From: Lepidurus packardi
Lineage: Eukaryota > Arthropoda > Branchiopoda > Notostraca > Triopsidae
Reading direction: 5' to 3'
Assembly: GCA_023053545.1 (NCBI GenBank)
Contig: JAKZAN010000001.1
Span: forward strand, 12,292,024 to 12,356,023
Length of the DNA stretch: 64,000 nucleotides
Below, piece after piece: positions 50,921 to 63,000 of this stretch (position 1 is the first letter of the stretch; every line of letters starts with the position of its first letter). Position numbers and translations under genes: made by a program. The notes beneath the pieces are model-generated. The model was not told where the DNA came from, searched no databases, and saw nothing but the letters and a program-made list of their open reading frames with translations.

Positions 50921-51874
50921 ATGGCCGACCACAATGAGGATGTGCAGGATCATGAACCTGACATGGAAGAACATGAACAGCACCCACCTGGCGAGGAGGT
51001 CGAAGGAGAAGATGTGGACTACCAGAACAACGCTGGTGACCAATCTATGGAAGACCCGGTATTAGTTGATCGTCACGATTTGTAGCATGTTCTCAAACTT
51101 TTCTTCTTATAGGAACTGGAAGCCATTAAAGCAAGGGTTAAAGAGATGGAGGAAGAAGCCGAAAAATTGAAAATGCTGCAGTCTGAGGTGGACAAACAGA
51201 TGAACTTAGTCAGCCCCCAAGCAGGTGTGATACTTTTTCTCTTTAAATGAAACAATACTCTAAGCATTCCTCTTGTTCTTTTGCAGGTGGACCTTTCAAC
51301 ATGTCTTTGGAAGAAAAAATGGAGGTTGATGGCAGATCCATTTATGTGGGAAATGTGTGTATTCTTGATTACAAGACATCACTTTTTTAACACAATTCTC
51401 ATAGGTTGATTATGGAGCAACTGCAGAAGAGTTAGAGCATCACTTCCATGGGTGTGGCTCCATTAACCGCGTGACTATTCTTTGCAACAAATTTGACGGA
51501 CAACCAAAAGGATTTGCGTACGTAGAATTCGCCGACAAGGAAGCGGTCCAAACCGCGATGGCATTAGATGAATCGCTTTTTCGAGGACGACAGATAAAGG
51601 TAAAACTAAAGACTTGGAAAGGATGTGGACATTCTTTACTTATTTTCCTTACTTTACAGGTTATGTTTAAGCGGACAAACCGCCCTGGCATCAGCTCATC
51701 AAACCGACCACCTCGTGGTCGTTTCCGTGGGGCTCCTCGTGGTCGGGCACCTTATGGAGGTTATGGAGGATTCAGGGCAATGCGCCGGCCAAGGTAGTAC
51801 GCCCTTTGCTAAGTTTGTAACCCAAAAACAGTTTTTAATTTAGGGGGCGAAGGCCATATTTTGCTCCGTATTAA
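50921..51874 (+). CDS. PABPN1: Nuclear poly(A)-binding protein (PABPN1/Pabp2)
   Basis: Six exons in phase: 50921-51058, 51113-51224, 51287-51354, 51405-51599, 51660-51793, 51844-51874; 225 aa. An acidic N-terminus (about 1-46) precedes a coiled-coil ([20 protein letters not shown]). The single RRM lies at about residues 100-180, with RNP2 SIYVGNVDY and RNP1 KGFAYVEF. The C-terminal tail is Arg/Gly-rich ([20 protein letters not shown]) and ends [13 protein letters not shown]1 binds nascent poly(A), stimulates poly(A) polymerase together with CPSF and controls tail length; Arg residues in the tail are methylated in other animals. The vertebrate alanine stretch is absent, as in insects. An acceptor just before the ATG indicates a 5' UTR intron. 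Confidence 0.97.
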
Positions 51875-52820
51875 GAAGCCTCAACCCCATTGTTTGGTCA
51901 GTTTTACTCCAGGTAAGGGGCTTATTGCTGCCGGCAACTTACAGTCATTCTCTCTGTGATAAAGCATTGCACATGTTTTTATATTGAAGTTTTGCTACAG
52001 TTCTTGTTCAGAGATACAAAAATGTTTTCCTTATAGACCATCCCTAAAGACGAAGAAAAAAAGAACTAAAAAGACTTGAGAAAAGGAGAAAAAAGACTCG
52101 AGAAGATGGGAAAAAAACTACCAAAAAAACGACGTCTGTAATCTGAAAAAAAAGAAAAGCTAAAATACATAATGTGGGTCTGTAACACTTGTCTCACTTT
52201 TGTCTGTTTATTTATATATTGTGTATTCATATGTTCAAAATTGGGTAAGTTCAGTCATGCACGAGGGGCTCACAGTTGGGGATGGTCAAATCGTCCCATT
52301 TCCCGTGTTAACTTGGCCCATGCTAACTCGCCCATTTAATTTAAAATGAATTACATTTAACATCCAATTCTACTACGTAAAACAAGAACGTTCGTCTTAT
52401 ATGAGCCTCATACTAATGTCGAAATATACGAAAGAGCAAACTAACGAACACGTATGCAGTTTTACAAAAATATATCCTTAGATTTAGATAAATTATTATA
52501 ATGAACTATGATGCTTTAACGAAAGTAAATATAAAGAAAACAGGTCACAGTTCAAAATTCTGTTTAAGATTTAGACAGAGGAGTTGGACTTGGGACGAGT
52601 TAGTTTTGAGCAGGCTTGGTTTAGAAACCAAACTTTGCAAAGAGTGGGTACCGGTCTTTCTCACAAGTTTAGCATTGTACCGGTTCAAATTTTGCAGTTC
52701 GCTTTTCGTTCTTTACCTGCACTGAGGTAATTTGTTTATCTTCTATGAGAAGCGTAATCCAAACGTGATATTCAGCACTTGGTGGATTAGTTAGTTCTTT
52801 ATATTATATCCTTATAGGAA
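51875..52820. other. PABPN1 3' region and UBE2F upstream region
   Basis: No further coding exon. A possible 3' UTR intron (CTCCAG|gtaagg near 51913 to ttatag near 52036) is seen. The stretch at about 52045-52165 is unusually A-rich with repeated AAGAAAAAA and AAGACTYGAGAA motifs. The end (cttatag at 52817) is an acceptor for a UBE2F 5' UTR intron. Confidence 0.5.
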
Positions 52821-53518
52821 ATGATAACTTTAAGTAAGAAGCTTAGACAAGAAAAAAGTTCTACCGGTAATGTTATCAATAATACCGGTGCGAAACGAGT
52901 TTCTATCAGGGATAAACTCCTCGCAAAGGAAGTAAGTGTAACATCTAACATATGTATTTTGTTTCATGAATCCGGTGTCTTTTAGCCTCAATTATTTGAC
53001 CTTTCATATTTTGTTATAGGTCCACGAACTAAATCAAGCACTACTGTGTACATGTAGGGTACGTTTTGATAACCCAGATGTACTGCATGACTTCCAAGTA
53101 ATTGTTACGCCGGATGAGAGCTTTTGGAAAGGTGGGAAGTTTGTTTTCCAAGTTCTTGTTACAGAAGAGTATAATATTGCGGTAATTACCCCTATCTAAT
53201 CATAGGAGCTAGTTAATGGTGATTTGCTTTACGCTTTAGCCTCCCCAAGTAAGATGCCTTACAAAACTCTGGCACCCAAACATCACAGAAGATGGCGAGA
53301 TTTGCCTGAGTATACTTCGCCAAAATTCCATTGATGGCATGGGATGGGCACCCACAAGAAGGTTAAAAGACGTAGTTTGGGGTCTCAATTCTCTTTTTAC
53401 CGATTTGTTGAACTTCGATGACCCTTTGAATATTGAGGCTGCTGAGCATTTCAGGAAGGACAAGGATGCCTTTGAAGTAAAGGTAAAAGAATATGTTACT
53501 AAATACGCAAAACGATGA
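52821..53518 (+). CDS. UBE2F: NEDD8-conjugating enzyme UBE2F
   Basis: Three exons, 52821-52931, 53020-53181 and 53240-53518, give 183 aa (human 185). The N-terminus [11 protein letters not shown] followed by [16 protein letters not shown] is the UBE2F extension that docks the NEDD8 E1. The UBC fold contains [18 protein letters not shown], with the catalytic Cys at about residue 113, and the highly conserved [19 protein letters not shown] and [19 protein letters not shown]2F pairs with RBX2 to neddylate CUL5. The neighbour NDUFAF6 converges on it, with stops only 163 bp apart. Confidence 0.97.
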
Positions 53519-53681
53519 AGGATGCAGATTTTGGACACGTTTCTGATCCGTTGTACAAAAGTATAGTGTGTTGTTGTTATTTTTTATGGTCATCAGCCTA
53601 GGGTTTCGTTTGTTTCTGTATTTTCTTGATACAAAGTTCTACATTTAGGGCTTTAAATACTTCGTGTCGTTTTTCTTTCTT

Positions 53682-55176
53682 TCAAAACTGCTTACGTAAT
53701 TTCTTCCACCACAACTTCCAAGGCAGCAATGCATTTCGCTGTTGTAGCTTAGGATGAAAAACGTCGAATTGCGCTTCCTGCAGTTTCGTTAAATATAACT
53801 GTGTAGGGACCGCGGAAAGCATAGCGGGAAACGACGAAGGCGAGTATTGAATGGACCTTGCCTAAATATTCCCTCTTAAATCTTATTCGGCTAGCAAAAA
53901 GGGTCACTTGGATAAATTTACTTTATCAAGATGTTGGTGAGCTTTACTAGCTATGTCGTATACGAGATCCCGGATGTTTTGATCACCTTTGCCTCGGATG
54001 ATAGCTTGCTGTGATACTCCGTGTTTAATCATATCCTCCGAAGGCAACACAACTCGTTGTCTTTGGGCGTTAAAAGGTATTGCCCTTAGCAGAGTCACAA
54101 TGCCTTGGGCTTTCCCTATATGACTTGCAGCGTGATCGCTATGTACATCTTTGACCCCTACCGTGAAGAAAAACTAATATTACGGGGAAATTGGGATTGG
54201 AAAAAAGTTACCTAGGCATTCTAGTGTAATATAGTGCAAAGAAGAGATGGTATTCTCCCCGTATGTTTCAACTTCCGACAGATTTCTGTATTCCTGTCTG
54301 ACTAAACCTTCTTCGCGTGACTGTATGAGCCGTTTCAACCATATTTTCGAAATTTTGTGCCTTCGCACTGCCTACGAAATAATGCATCATTGCAATTTTT
54401 TAAAGTTAGAATTACTTTATGCAGCTCAAGTGCGACAGGCTGCTGAGGAGGTTTATCCAAGAATATCGAGTTTAAAGCATCGTACCAAAATTGGACACGC
54501 ATCTGCCCGATACTCCTTTGAGATACCTGATCCTTGATTTGAGCTATTTCCACGTTCAAGGCTCGTGCAGCAACAACGGACGTTCGGATATGTCCTGGCA
54601 GTAATAGTACGCAAAGGAAGTTTTCATAGTCGTATTTTCTAGCGATAAAAAGCAGGAATTACTTTCTTAAAAACTTATTTGGCGTTTTTTGTATAATAAT
54701 TGTATTGCATTTTTTGTATGATCGGTGCTATTGCTACGCCACATGGCGTGAAGAGAATAAAGCGGTTCAGTTATTGCTACGCCAGATAGTTTCGACAGAA
54801 AAGAACGAGTCTGGCTTCTGAAATAATGAAACCTAACCTACGTAATTAATTTAACCTAGACCTAACTTAGACTAATAATTAATCATAGTGTTCATGCTCA
54901 CTCAAGATGAAAATAATTAGTGAGCCCACGGGACTACCTGGCGTAGCAATAGCCAAACGTAGGGGCCATACGACGTAGCTATAGCTTGAAGGTTAACGTA
55001 CTGTTTGTTTACTCTTACTTGATTATATCAAGGCAATATTGTTCAGTCGACGGGGCTTTTGCCTGAGATGAAGCCCGATGTACAAGGGGCTGTTTTGAAT
55101 CAAGCGGCGCGATAAAACCTATAAAATTTCTCGCTCTTTTGCAGCCTTTCTGCAGCAAAAAAATTGGGTTTTGCAT
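53682..55176 (-). CDS. NDUFAF6: NADH dehydrogenase complex I assembly factor 6
   Basis: Five exons in phase: 55176-55019, 54638-54416, 54371-54212, 54157-53922, 53861-53682; 318 aa (human 333). The N-terminus MQNPIFLLQKGCKRARNF is a mitochondrial-type presequence. The squalene/phytoene-synthase-like domain follows: YCLDIIKKYDYENFLCVLLL, ALNVEIAQIKDQVSQRSIGQ, MRVQFWYDAL, SHIGKAQGIVTLLRAIPF, IRDLVYDIASKAHQHLDKAR and the end FDVFHPKLQQRNALLPWKLW. The protein is a matrix-side factor for ND1 insertion during complex I assembly. It has lost clear prenyl-synthase activity. The 380-bp first intron carries a nested inverted-repeat element. Several in-frame read-throughs into introns give misleading longer frames. 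Confidence 0.95.
54727..54985. repeat. Outer imperfect inverted repeat around an intronic MITE
   Basis: GCTATTGCTACGCCACATGGC at 54727-54747 is complementary, with about four mismatches in 21, to 54965-54985 (GCCATACGACGTAGCTATAGC). These arms lie just outside the better-matched inner inverted repeat and share its core TATTGCTACGCC. Confidence 0.7.
54772..54951. mobile_element. MITE-like inverted-repeat element in NDUFAF6 intron 1
   Basis: The left terminus TATTGCTACGCCAGATAGT (54772-54790) matches the reverse complement of the right terminus (54933-54951) at 18 of 19 positions. If TA is the target duplication, as for Tc1/mariner elements, the element proper is about 176 bp with TIRs beginning TTGCTACGCCAG. 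There is no coding capacity; the interior is AT-rich. Confidence 0.72.
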
Positions 55177-55792
55177 CTTTTACGCGCCGTCTCGTCTGCA
55201 CTACTTTGGGTATTATTAATCACAAACAGCAACAACGATACCAATACAATCGAGTTTAATTCTCGGAATAGAACGCAAGAAAGCCAAAAAGTCATATAAC
55301 TAAAAAAAAGCAGAATATTAAATACAGGTTGTATATGCTCGTAAGAAAACAAGGTCTCTGCTTTTATACAGTTTATTTTTTGACCACCTAATAGCACCAT
55401 TCTATGAAATATGCATAAGTTTGCATTGGCAACGTTGCACGTCCGCGACCTGCGGCGGAAGAGCATGGATAGTTGTTATTTATTTCGACTTTGTGATGTG
55501 CGTTTTCTCTGTACAGCGTTTTCCGAAACTTTGTGCGTATTGGACACAATTTTATTACTTTTTAATGTCAACAATTTCATTAGCCGTGCAAGTGGTAGGT
55601 TTCGTTCCTTGCATTAAAAAACTGTTGGGATTTGGCTCGCGCTGGTTTCATCTTCCATCTGCCCATCCCGTGGCGTTATGCCTGTAGGGAGAAAGGAGAT
55701 GAAGTTGTGAAGGCAAAAAGGGAAAAAAAAACAGTAACCCTGGTTCACTTGTAGTGTTTACCTTTAAATCTTTTAACGCTGTGGACGAAAGC
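55177..55792. other. Divergent region between NDUFAF6 and the ZCCHC14-like gene
   Basis: Must hold both promoters and the 5' UTR of the plus-strand gene. An acceptor-like gtag near 55754 precedes the first coding block, so an upstream non-coding (or short coding) exon is likely. Frames at 55411-55687 have no recognisable content. Confidence 0.5.
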
Positions 55793-58700
55793 ATGGTGTG
55801 CAAGGAGGAAGTGATCTTTTGGTTTCGAAAACTCTCTGGGTACCAACGGATTGACATGTTATGCAGTCTGCTGCAGTTGTGCTTGCCATTTGAAATGAAG
55901 TATCTTGCTACGTTCATTGAAGGACATGCTCGGACCGATTTCGAGTACCACCAGTTTCGGCAGGTTGAACTCGACGTCAACGATGTAGGGACGGGCAATA
56001 CGAGTGAGGAGTCAGGCAGCACCTCCTTAACCCAACAAGCCTCGCCCAACCTCACACACCCCTTTACATTTAAAGGAGCCAACGAGAGTCTACTGGATGT
56101 TGCCTTCCGAAGAAAGCTGGTGTTGTCCGTAGCCTTCCTCCATGCCAATAATCGAAGCAGGGCGGCAGCTTTATTTGACCATTTAGTCAGCCCAGCAGCC
56201 GAATCTGCCTTATATGTCTTAAATATAAACCTGTATCCTATAATCCAGTTATCTTCGTCAAACCCTGAGATGCCCCGACAGCTAGCTGGCATGGATGAGT
56301 GCCTTCAGCAGTTACTCTTGCTTTATACTTTAGCTGTGCATCACCCTGCCTTTAACTTTGAGGAGAAAACAAAACTGAGTACTAATCTAGTGTCCCTGCA
56401 AGCAATGTCCCAACCCTGTCTTGCTATGGACCCCAGTAGAAGCAATCCGGGATCCAAATCGGAGTCTGTGGCGCTGCCTTTGGAGGGACCAATACCTATC
56501 TCGGTACGTTCACTAACTATACCTATCTTAAGCGTTTTTATACAGTTTAGATATAATTGCAAAGTAATATCCTTTTTACCGTTCTTCATTTAGAATGGGA
56601 TCAGTCATCTCAGCCCTATTCAGATCTTTCAAGATCCAGCCAAGAACTCGGAGCCTTACTCCCACATCACAGGTACTTTGCAAGAATAATTAAATTAAAA
56701 AAAAAATCTGTTTATGTTTGCAGAAATCTCTCCAGACTCGTCCAACTCAGCTTGTGATACGACGTCACCCACTCGGTATCTGCAGCGCCCAGGCTCTACA
56801 TTAGGCGATGTTTTATATCACCCCCCGTCGTTGCCGTCACCTATCACATCATCACCAACATCCCCATTCCAAAGTCCTTTATCTTCTCCCAACTCCCCTA
56901 AAACGCAGGAGGTGGTGACAGAACGCTTCGAAGGCTCTGACGAACCTATTATACCCCAGCTCAGCAAAGAAAACTTGAGGAAATTTTGGCCCAGTTTACA
57001 GCAGTTTTCGTTAAACGAAGTTTGTCTATTCATATTTCCCAAGCAGTTCAAGATTTTTAACAAATTATTCATATTTCTTTATAGCTTAAGTCGTTCACAG
57101 ACGAGGAATTACGCGTTTTAGGACTGTCACCCACCTGTATACCCAAATTGCGGCAATTCTTGCGTAACGTGGTCGTTTTCCCAAATGGCATGTGTTCGTC
57201 TCCCAAAAGTGGAACTTGTTCGCCAGCCAATACCAGCGCAAGCTGTATCAATGCTAGCGACATGCGAGTACGTATGCTGTCTACACATATTATATAAAAA
57301 AAATATGAAAACATGAAATATATTTTTTAAAATGATTAAAAGTGCGTAAAAAAATATCAAAAATGTTTTTTTTTCTAAATAATATAAAAACATCATTAGT
57401 GAATGGAACCTAATGATTTTTGTTGTTTTTATTATAGTAATGAATTTTTTTAAAATTTATTTTTACAGCAAATGGCGAGCGAGATGAAGAAAGACTATAA
57501 CGGTTTACCTGAAGTGTCTGTTCCTCCTCCACTGCGACGGAATTCACGGGAAAGTTACCCCTCGCTTTCCTCCGCATTGCCGAACAAGCATTACGCGAAT
57601 CCCGCCTCGGTGGTTGCCAGTAATCCGTTGTATGTGTCGAACCCTCCCACAAGCCATCCCAGGCCTCATCATCACTCCGCTCGACGCCACCACGACCCGT
57701 CAAGTACTCGTGAATCTGCACCCAGTTCCATCTCCGTCAAGCCCATGCATGGCCACCCGAACATGTCTGTGCGACATCGAGTCTCTTACGGTGCAAAGAG
57801 TGATTCCAGCGTGAGTGTGGGCTCGGGTTCCAACAGCAGTACTTCCAGTATAGACTCGCCTAGCCCGCCCGGGTCTCGGATAGGCAGTCCTGGGCCGGCG
57901 TTAACCTCTCTACCGGGCTCCAACAGCTCAATGGGAACACCCATGGGCTCTCGATCCCCGTTTCCTCCTCCGCCAGCCGAACCTCCCAACATCGCGTTCC
58001 CGGCTCTGATTCCCGGGCCGATGCCGACTGCCAATACTGGTATAAGAACTGCCATGACACCCTGTGCTCCTCCTAACCCCAATCCAGCCATCAGACCAAG
58101 GTTTTTCGAACCCTTTCCCCTAGCCCCTTCCTTACGTCCTCGGATAGCGCCCTTACACAACGTGTCAGCCGGCAGTGGTAGCGCCCTGCGTGTTTCGGCC
58201 CCCAAACCCATCCGCTCGGTGGGGAGCGCCCCCTTATTGCAACAACAGAGCCAGCAGGGCCAGAACTCGAGTAACGAAGCGAAAGGCAAGTATAAAGCCG
58301 CCTTAAACAACCCCCCATGCCTAAACGGCAGCGTGCGGTTCGCCAACCCGCCGACCCCAAGTTCCAATTCCAACTCGGGAAACGCTAGTCGAGCATCATC
58401 GGAGTCCAGGGAGGTACCTCTGCAGTCGTACATTTATCCAGTAACGCGGATCCCCTTTTCGGTGTCGTCTTTCGTGTATAGCAATCCACATAACATATCC
58501 TTAGCCACCAGCGAAGCCAGTACGACTCCTACTTCCTCCGGAGGCGGGGCCACACCCGTCAATCTCGCGTTCATGACCAGTCCCCCGTTCATGCCACCTC
58601 CTCCCTCTGCCGGATCACAACAACAACAGCCGCCACCACCGCAAGTCTCGGGGCAGATGACGCAAATGTTGCCGTTACCGTACATGGAAAATACGCCTAT

Positions 58701-59193
58701 ATCCAGTTCAAATTACTCGAGTACGAATCGGAGTCACGGGCTCATGCCAGCCCCGTTGCATCCAACCATGTACGCGTACCCTCAGTATAGCTTTATCTGC
58801 GATACGTCAGGAGAGGGGGGCGGAGCCTCGGCGGGAGGGTCGGGACAGGCTAGTGGGTTGTTTTACGGGACTTATCCGTCGGGATTTCAGTACATTTTGC
58901 CGCCCAGTATGCCGCCCCCACCGGGGAATGCGCCGTACGTTTATTCGCCGTATTACTTGGGTGCACCTGTATTGAATCCGGACATGAGTAACGCAGCTGG
59001 TACACCCAACCAGGCCACGGCACGTCCACTCGCAGTACCTGAGACGGGTCATGGGCAGTTCTTGACCTCGCTGGAACCGCCTGCTGGGTCTAGGCTCTAT
59101 TGTTACAATTGCGGGGCGCAGGGACATCGGGGACCGGAATGCAAGGAAACAACAATTGAGGAGTGCATAAAGCCGACCAAGCCTGATAGTTGA
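55793..59193 (+). CDS. ZCCHC14: ZCCHC14-like SAM and CCHC zinc-knuckle protein
   Basis: Five exons, 55793-56503, 56594-56672, 56724-57019, 57085-57267 and 57469-59193, in phase; about 997 aa. The N-terminal helical domain (residues about 1-200; EEVIFWFRKLSGYQRIDMLC, LCLPFEMKYLATFIE, RRKLVLSVAFL, LYTLAVHHPAFNFEEKTKL) matches the start of ZCCHC14/ZCCHC2. A SAM domain lies at about 343-400 (KENLRKFWPSLQQFSLNE, FTDEELRVLGLSPTCIPKLR). A very long Pro/Ser/Asn-rich region with no predicted fold follows, and a single CCHC knuckle YCYNCGAQGHRGPEC at about 967-981. ZCCHC14 binds stem-loop RNAs through its Smaug-like SAM domain and recruits TENT4 poly(A) polymerases. The ATG is the first in the block; the frame is open upstream to an acceptor at 55754, so the true N-terminus may include another exon. 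Confidence 0.9.
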
Positions 59194-60067
59194 TTGGTCC
59201 ATGGAAAAGCTCAGGTTGTTTTGGTTTGCTTAGGGGGGAAGGTTTGTAACGGCATCTGCTGTCAAAAGAAAAAAAACTGTTGGATGATCTCTTGTTGCGG
59301 GTGTCAAAACCATTGATTCTTTCTCCAAAAAGTTTTTAGCATAATGATTATAACAAAAACAGATAAAGTCAGAATTTATTTTCGCCCTTGTAACCGCAGA
59401 ATGTTTAAAAACGATCGTTTTGCATTGAGCTCTAACTAGTATTTGGTGACCATAGGCGGTCGTAATGAGTCAAACTTGCAGTTGTGAAAATTCATTATTT
59501 GCTATGCGGAAAGCCAGTTTATGGGCGTGTCTGGGGTTTAGATAATGAAAAGAAACTTCTTAACGCTTTATGCATATTTCAGAGGGACGAAAAACGAAGA
59601 TATTTGCTACAAATATTCTTAACCTGCTGGGCGTTGTGAAAAAAATGCGACAAAAAAAGAAACGCGTGTTCGTTTTATCGTTCCGTTTTATCGTTCGTTT
59701 TATGTGCGAGGACAACTGTCCTTTCCTTGAAATTTCTTAGCGAGAATGCCGTGTCAATTTTTGAACGAAAAATGTACACAGGAGATTTTTTTTATTCTCC
59801 TGCAATACACTGTACCAAACCGGGTAATATGTGTATTTAATTTCATAAGAAAATACGTGTCCACAACCTATATTCCATTATCACTGGAGTTTGGGCCTAA
59901 GATTATGATGTGCAAGTCGCACGTACTGCAGTGATTTTTTTATTGCTCGCCACGTTCTTTGTTTCCATAAGGTTCAGTGTTCGAAACCGTCTTGCAAACC
60001 GCGACTTGACAAGAAAACGTAAGTTAGGAGTACTAGGATAGTATTGACAAGTAGCAGTGAGTAGATG
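59194..60067. other. Convergent intergenic region
   Basis: 3' flanks of the ZCCHC14-like gene (+) and tyrosine aminotransferase (-). A short AT-rich repeat CGTTTTATCGTTC(CG)TTTTAT occurs at about 59670-59702. Nothing else is recognisable. Confidence 0.5.
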
Positions 60068-63000
60068 TTATCCAATGGGTTGTATAGTTTCTCGGTTGGG
60101 ATCCGCCACTTTAACCCGAATGGGGGCCATAATTGCCGGAGCAAAATCGCAGTAATGTCCATTGGTCAGTGTTAAGATTGTTGGCGGAGGAGTAATTGAA
60201 TCGGTCGTTTCGCAATCCATGGGTACGCAGTAATGTTCGGCGCAGAATTGGGCAATACGATTACAAGCTTCCGTGACTTGCTCTTCTGGTACCGTCAATA
60301 CCAAACGAACGTAATCGGGATAATCAAAGCACTATGAAATGCAATAGATTAGTAATAAAAAGTACAATTGAGAGGAGGTTTCGGGCGATTACTTTGCCTG
60401 GTAGACAGAACACTGATTGCTCAGTGACCAAGTTCTCAACGAATTCCAAATCGGTCGAGAAATCTGGAAATCTTTCCATTTGTATTCCAACCTAAAACGT
60501 ACAAGGAAATTTGGTAAAATAAAAATTTGAACAGCTCTGAGTTTTAGCTATACTTACCATCATGTACATGGCGCCAGATGGCATGACCGGTTGCAAACCA
60601 GGAATGCGTACTAGTTGATCGTACGCAGTTTTAGCGTTTGTCTGTGAAAATACAGCAAAATAAGGTTCACCTTGGCTTTATTTACTGAATTAATTTTACC
60701 TCAACAACTTTTAAAGTGTCTTCAAAGAAATGGCTCGGGGTTTTGGTTAGAATTGCTGGTAAGGCACCTTGAATTATGGTCGAGCTTCCAATGATCCTTT
60801 GACTTAAATTTTGCAAACCTTTTCGCACCTGTGTTGTAAGAATAAAACTACGCAGTTAAGACCCCAAGGTCGACGGTACTGTTTAATTGGCAGTTAATTT
60901 TGTGTTTACTTCAGGGGTGAATACGTCGTTTCTGTCGTGGATCACTATCCAACCCATCCTCCAGCCCGGAATCAGATATCTATTGCAAGCAGGAAGAGTA
61001 GACTTTTATGGTAAATTTACCCCAAAAACTACCAAAGAGCCGCTTTGAAAGCGAAATGTACCTTTTTGTTAACCCTCCGCAGCTAAGTATCGGGACTGTC
61101 GACGATAAGGAAGCGATAGGGAAAAATTCGTTGCCTTCAAACACCTGAAAGAACGCAAAAGTATCCGCGATTGGTAGATTCCTTACTCTGCGAGTTCCTC
61201 ACGTACATGTACAAGTATTCATATGTTGTAGCTGTAGGTTAAGAGAGAAGTTAATACCAGAAAGCGACTAGAGAGAGCACGTAACTGGCTAATGTATTTA
61301 TCGTTATGTAGAAGTTTTAGAAGAAGGAAGATTTAGGAATAGTCGTACATTTTTCATCGTAGAATCGTACTTACGAAGTAGTCGTAGATTTCATCAGCAA
61401 TAATGGGAAGGTAATTTCGAGCCGCCACTTCGAGAATTTGTTCCAGATGTTTTTTGGAAAAAACGGAGCCGCAAGGGTTAGATGGATTATTGATCACAAT
61501 GCCGACCGTATTGGCGTCGATCTGGGATTCCAAATCCACCAAGTCCACTTCCCAACTTCGATCGGGCTGGATACCAAATTCCATAACTTATGAGTTTTTT
61601 TACGGTAACTGTGGCCAAACAACATTCTAATTGTTTGTTTCTTTTTTGTTCCAACAGAAGCTTCGCAACAAGTACAATAATGGATTCAGGCAAATAAGAA
61701 TACCTGTAGGTTGTATGGTTTGGTCTGGATGCCTAAGCCTTCGGCCAGTGTTCGGTACAAAGAAAAACCGGGTCTTGGAATAAGAATATTTTGCCCTGGG
61801 TTGGCCAATACGCTAATGCACAAATCCAAAGCACAGGAGCAACCACTGCATAACACTACGTCCTTCATTCCCACACAAAGTATAAAGTATGTAATCATGC
61901 TTTTTGACATTTTCTTTTTTTTTTCACCAAGTTAAAACATGCTATAGTTAGCATGGAAGCATTCTTCCGTAGTATTTAATCATTCAACTAACCTTTGCTT
62001 GTACCTCCGCCCCAGGAACACAAACGTATTTGGCTACGGCATCACGTGCGTCTTCGTAACCTAATATTATATGATTGCTCAATGAGATTGTATACAGTTT
62101 GTTGTCTGATAGCTTTGTTTACTTATTAGACGTTTTGTTAATTGATAGTGTGATAGCGTTGGTTATTTGATAGTGCTTTCATTCCCGGTTCGAGAAAAAA
62201 CAACCACTGTACCACCTCTTCACCAGTAGAAAGGTAGAAGAAATTTGCTTATGGTTCTGCGTACCTGTACTCGGGGCGTATCCGTTGTACTTCATGGAGC
62301 GAATACTTTCTACCATAGCTTCAGTAATCTCCGGTACCGGTTTGAGATTCCCAAACACTGTTGGATCTCCTAATCGGCCATTTTTTGGGAAAAAATGGAA
62401 GTTAACTTGTTACAATGCTAAAGTAAATCGCTGCAATAATATCAATATATTCATCTATGCGACCTAATATGGTGGGCTTTATTGTCTGATAAAATTCTAC
62501 GACTTTTGAAATGGGACAGTTAACTTATTACAATGCTAAAGCACGTCGCTACAAGAATACTAATATATTCTTTACATATGGTCATGCGGCCTAATACGAT
62601 AGGCTTGATTATCTGATGAAATTTCTCCGAATTTTGAAAAGAAATGCCAGTCGCCTTCCTGGGAAGAGAACAATTCGACGTGGGGCAACGAAAAGGCAAA
62701 CGGGCTACAGGAACATGTTGACCGTGGATATGCGAGCTACATTAACATGAGTAGTCTGGAACAATCACTTGATTGCCTGCAAGGCTATTCCTCCTCTGGC
62801 TAACTTACAAACTGGGCTGTAGGAACTTTCTGAATAGCAAATGAAGCTGACTTGTTTCTACGTATTTTCAGCCAAGACCTAGCCACCGTTTCGCATCTCG
62901 AAGCCTAACCAGGCCTAGCAGAATTGTCTCTTTGTCTTTGTCACGATTTCCAGACCTGATTGTAACTGCAGTGCGAACTGGTCGAAACCACTTAGCCTAC

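Noticed and set aside
57786..59202. Long minus-strand frames (215, 131 codons) opposite the ZCCHC14-like exon
   Set aside because: Antisense shadows of the Pro/Ser-rich coding exon.
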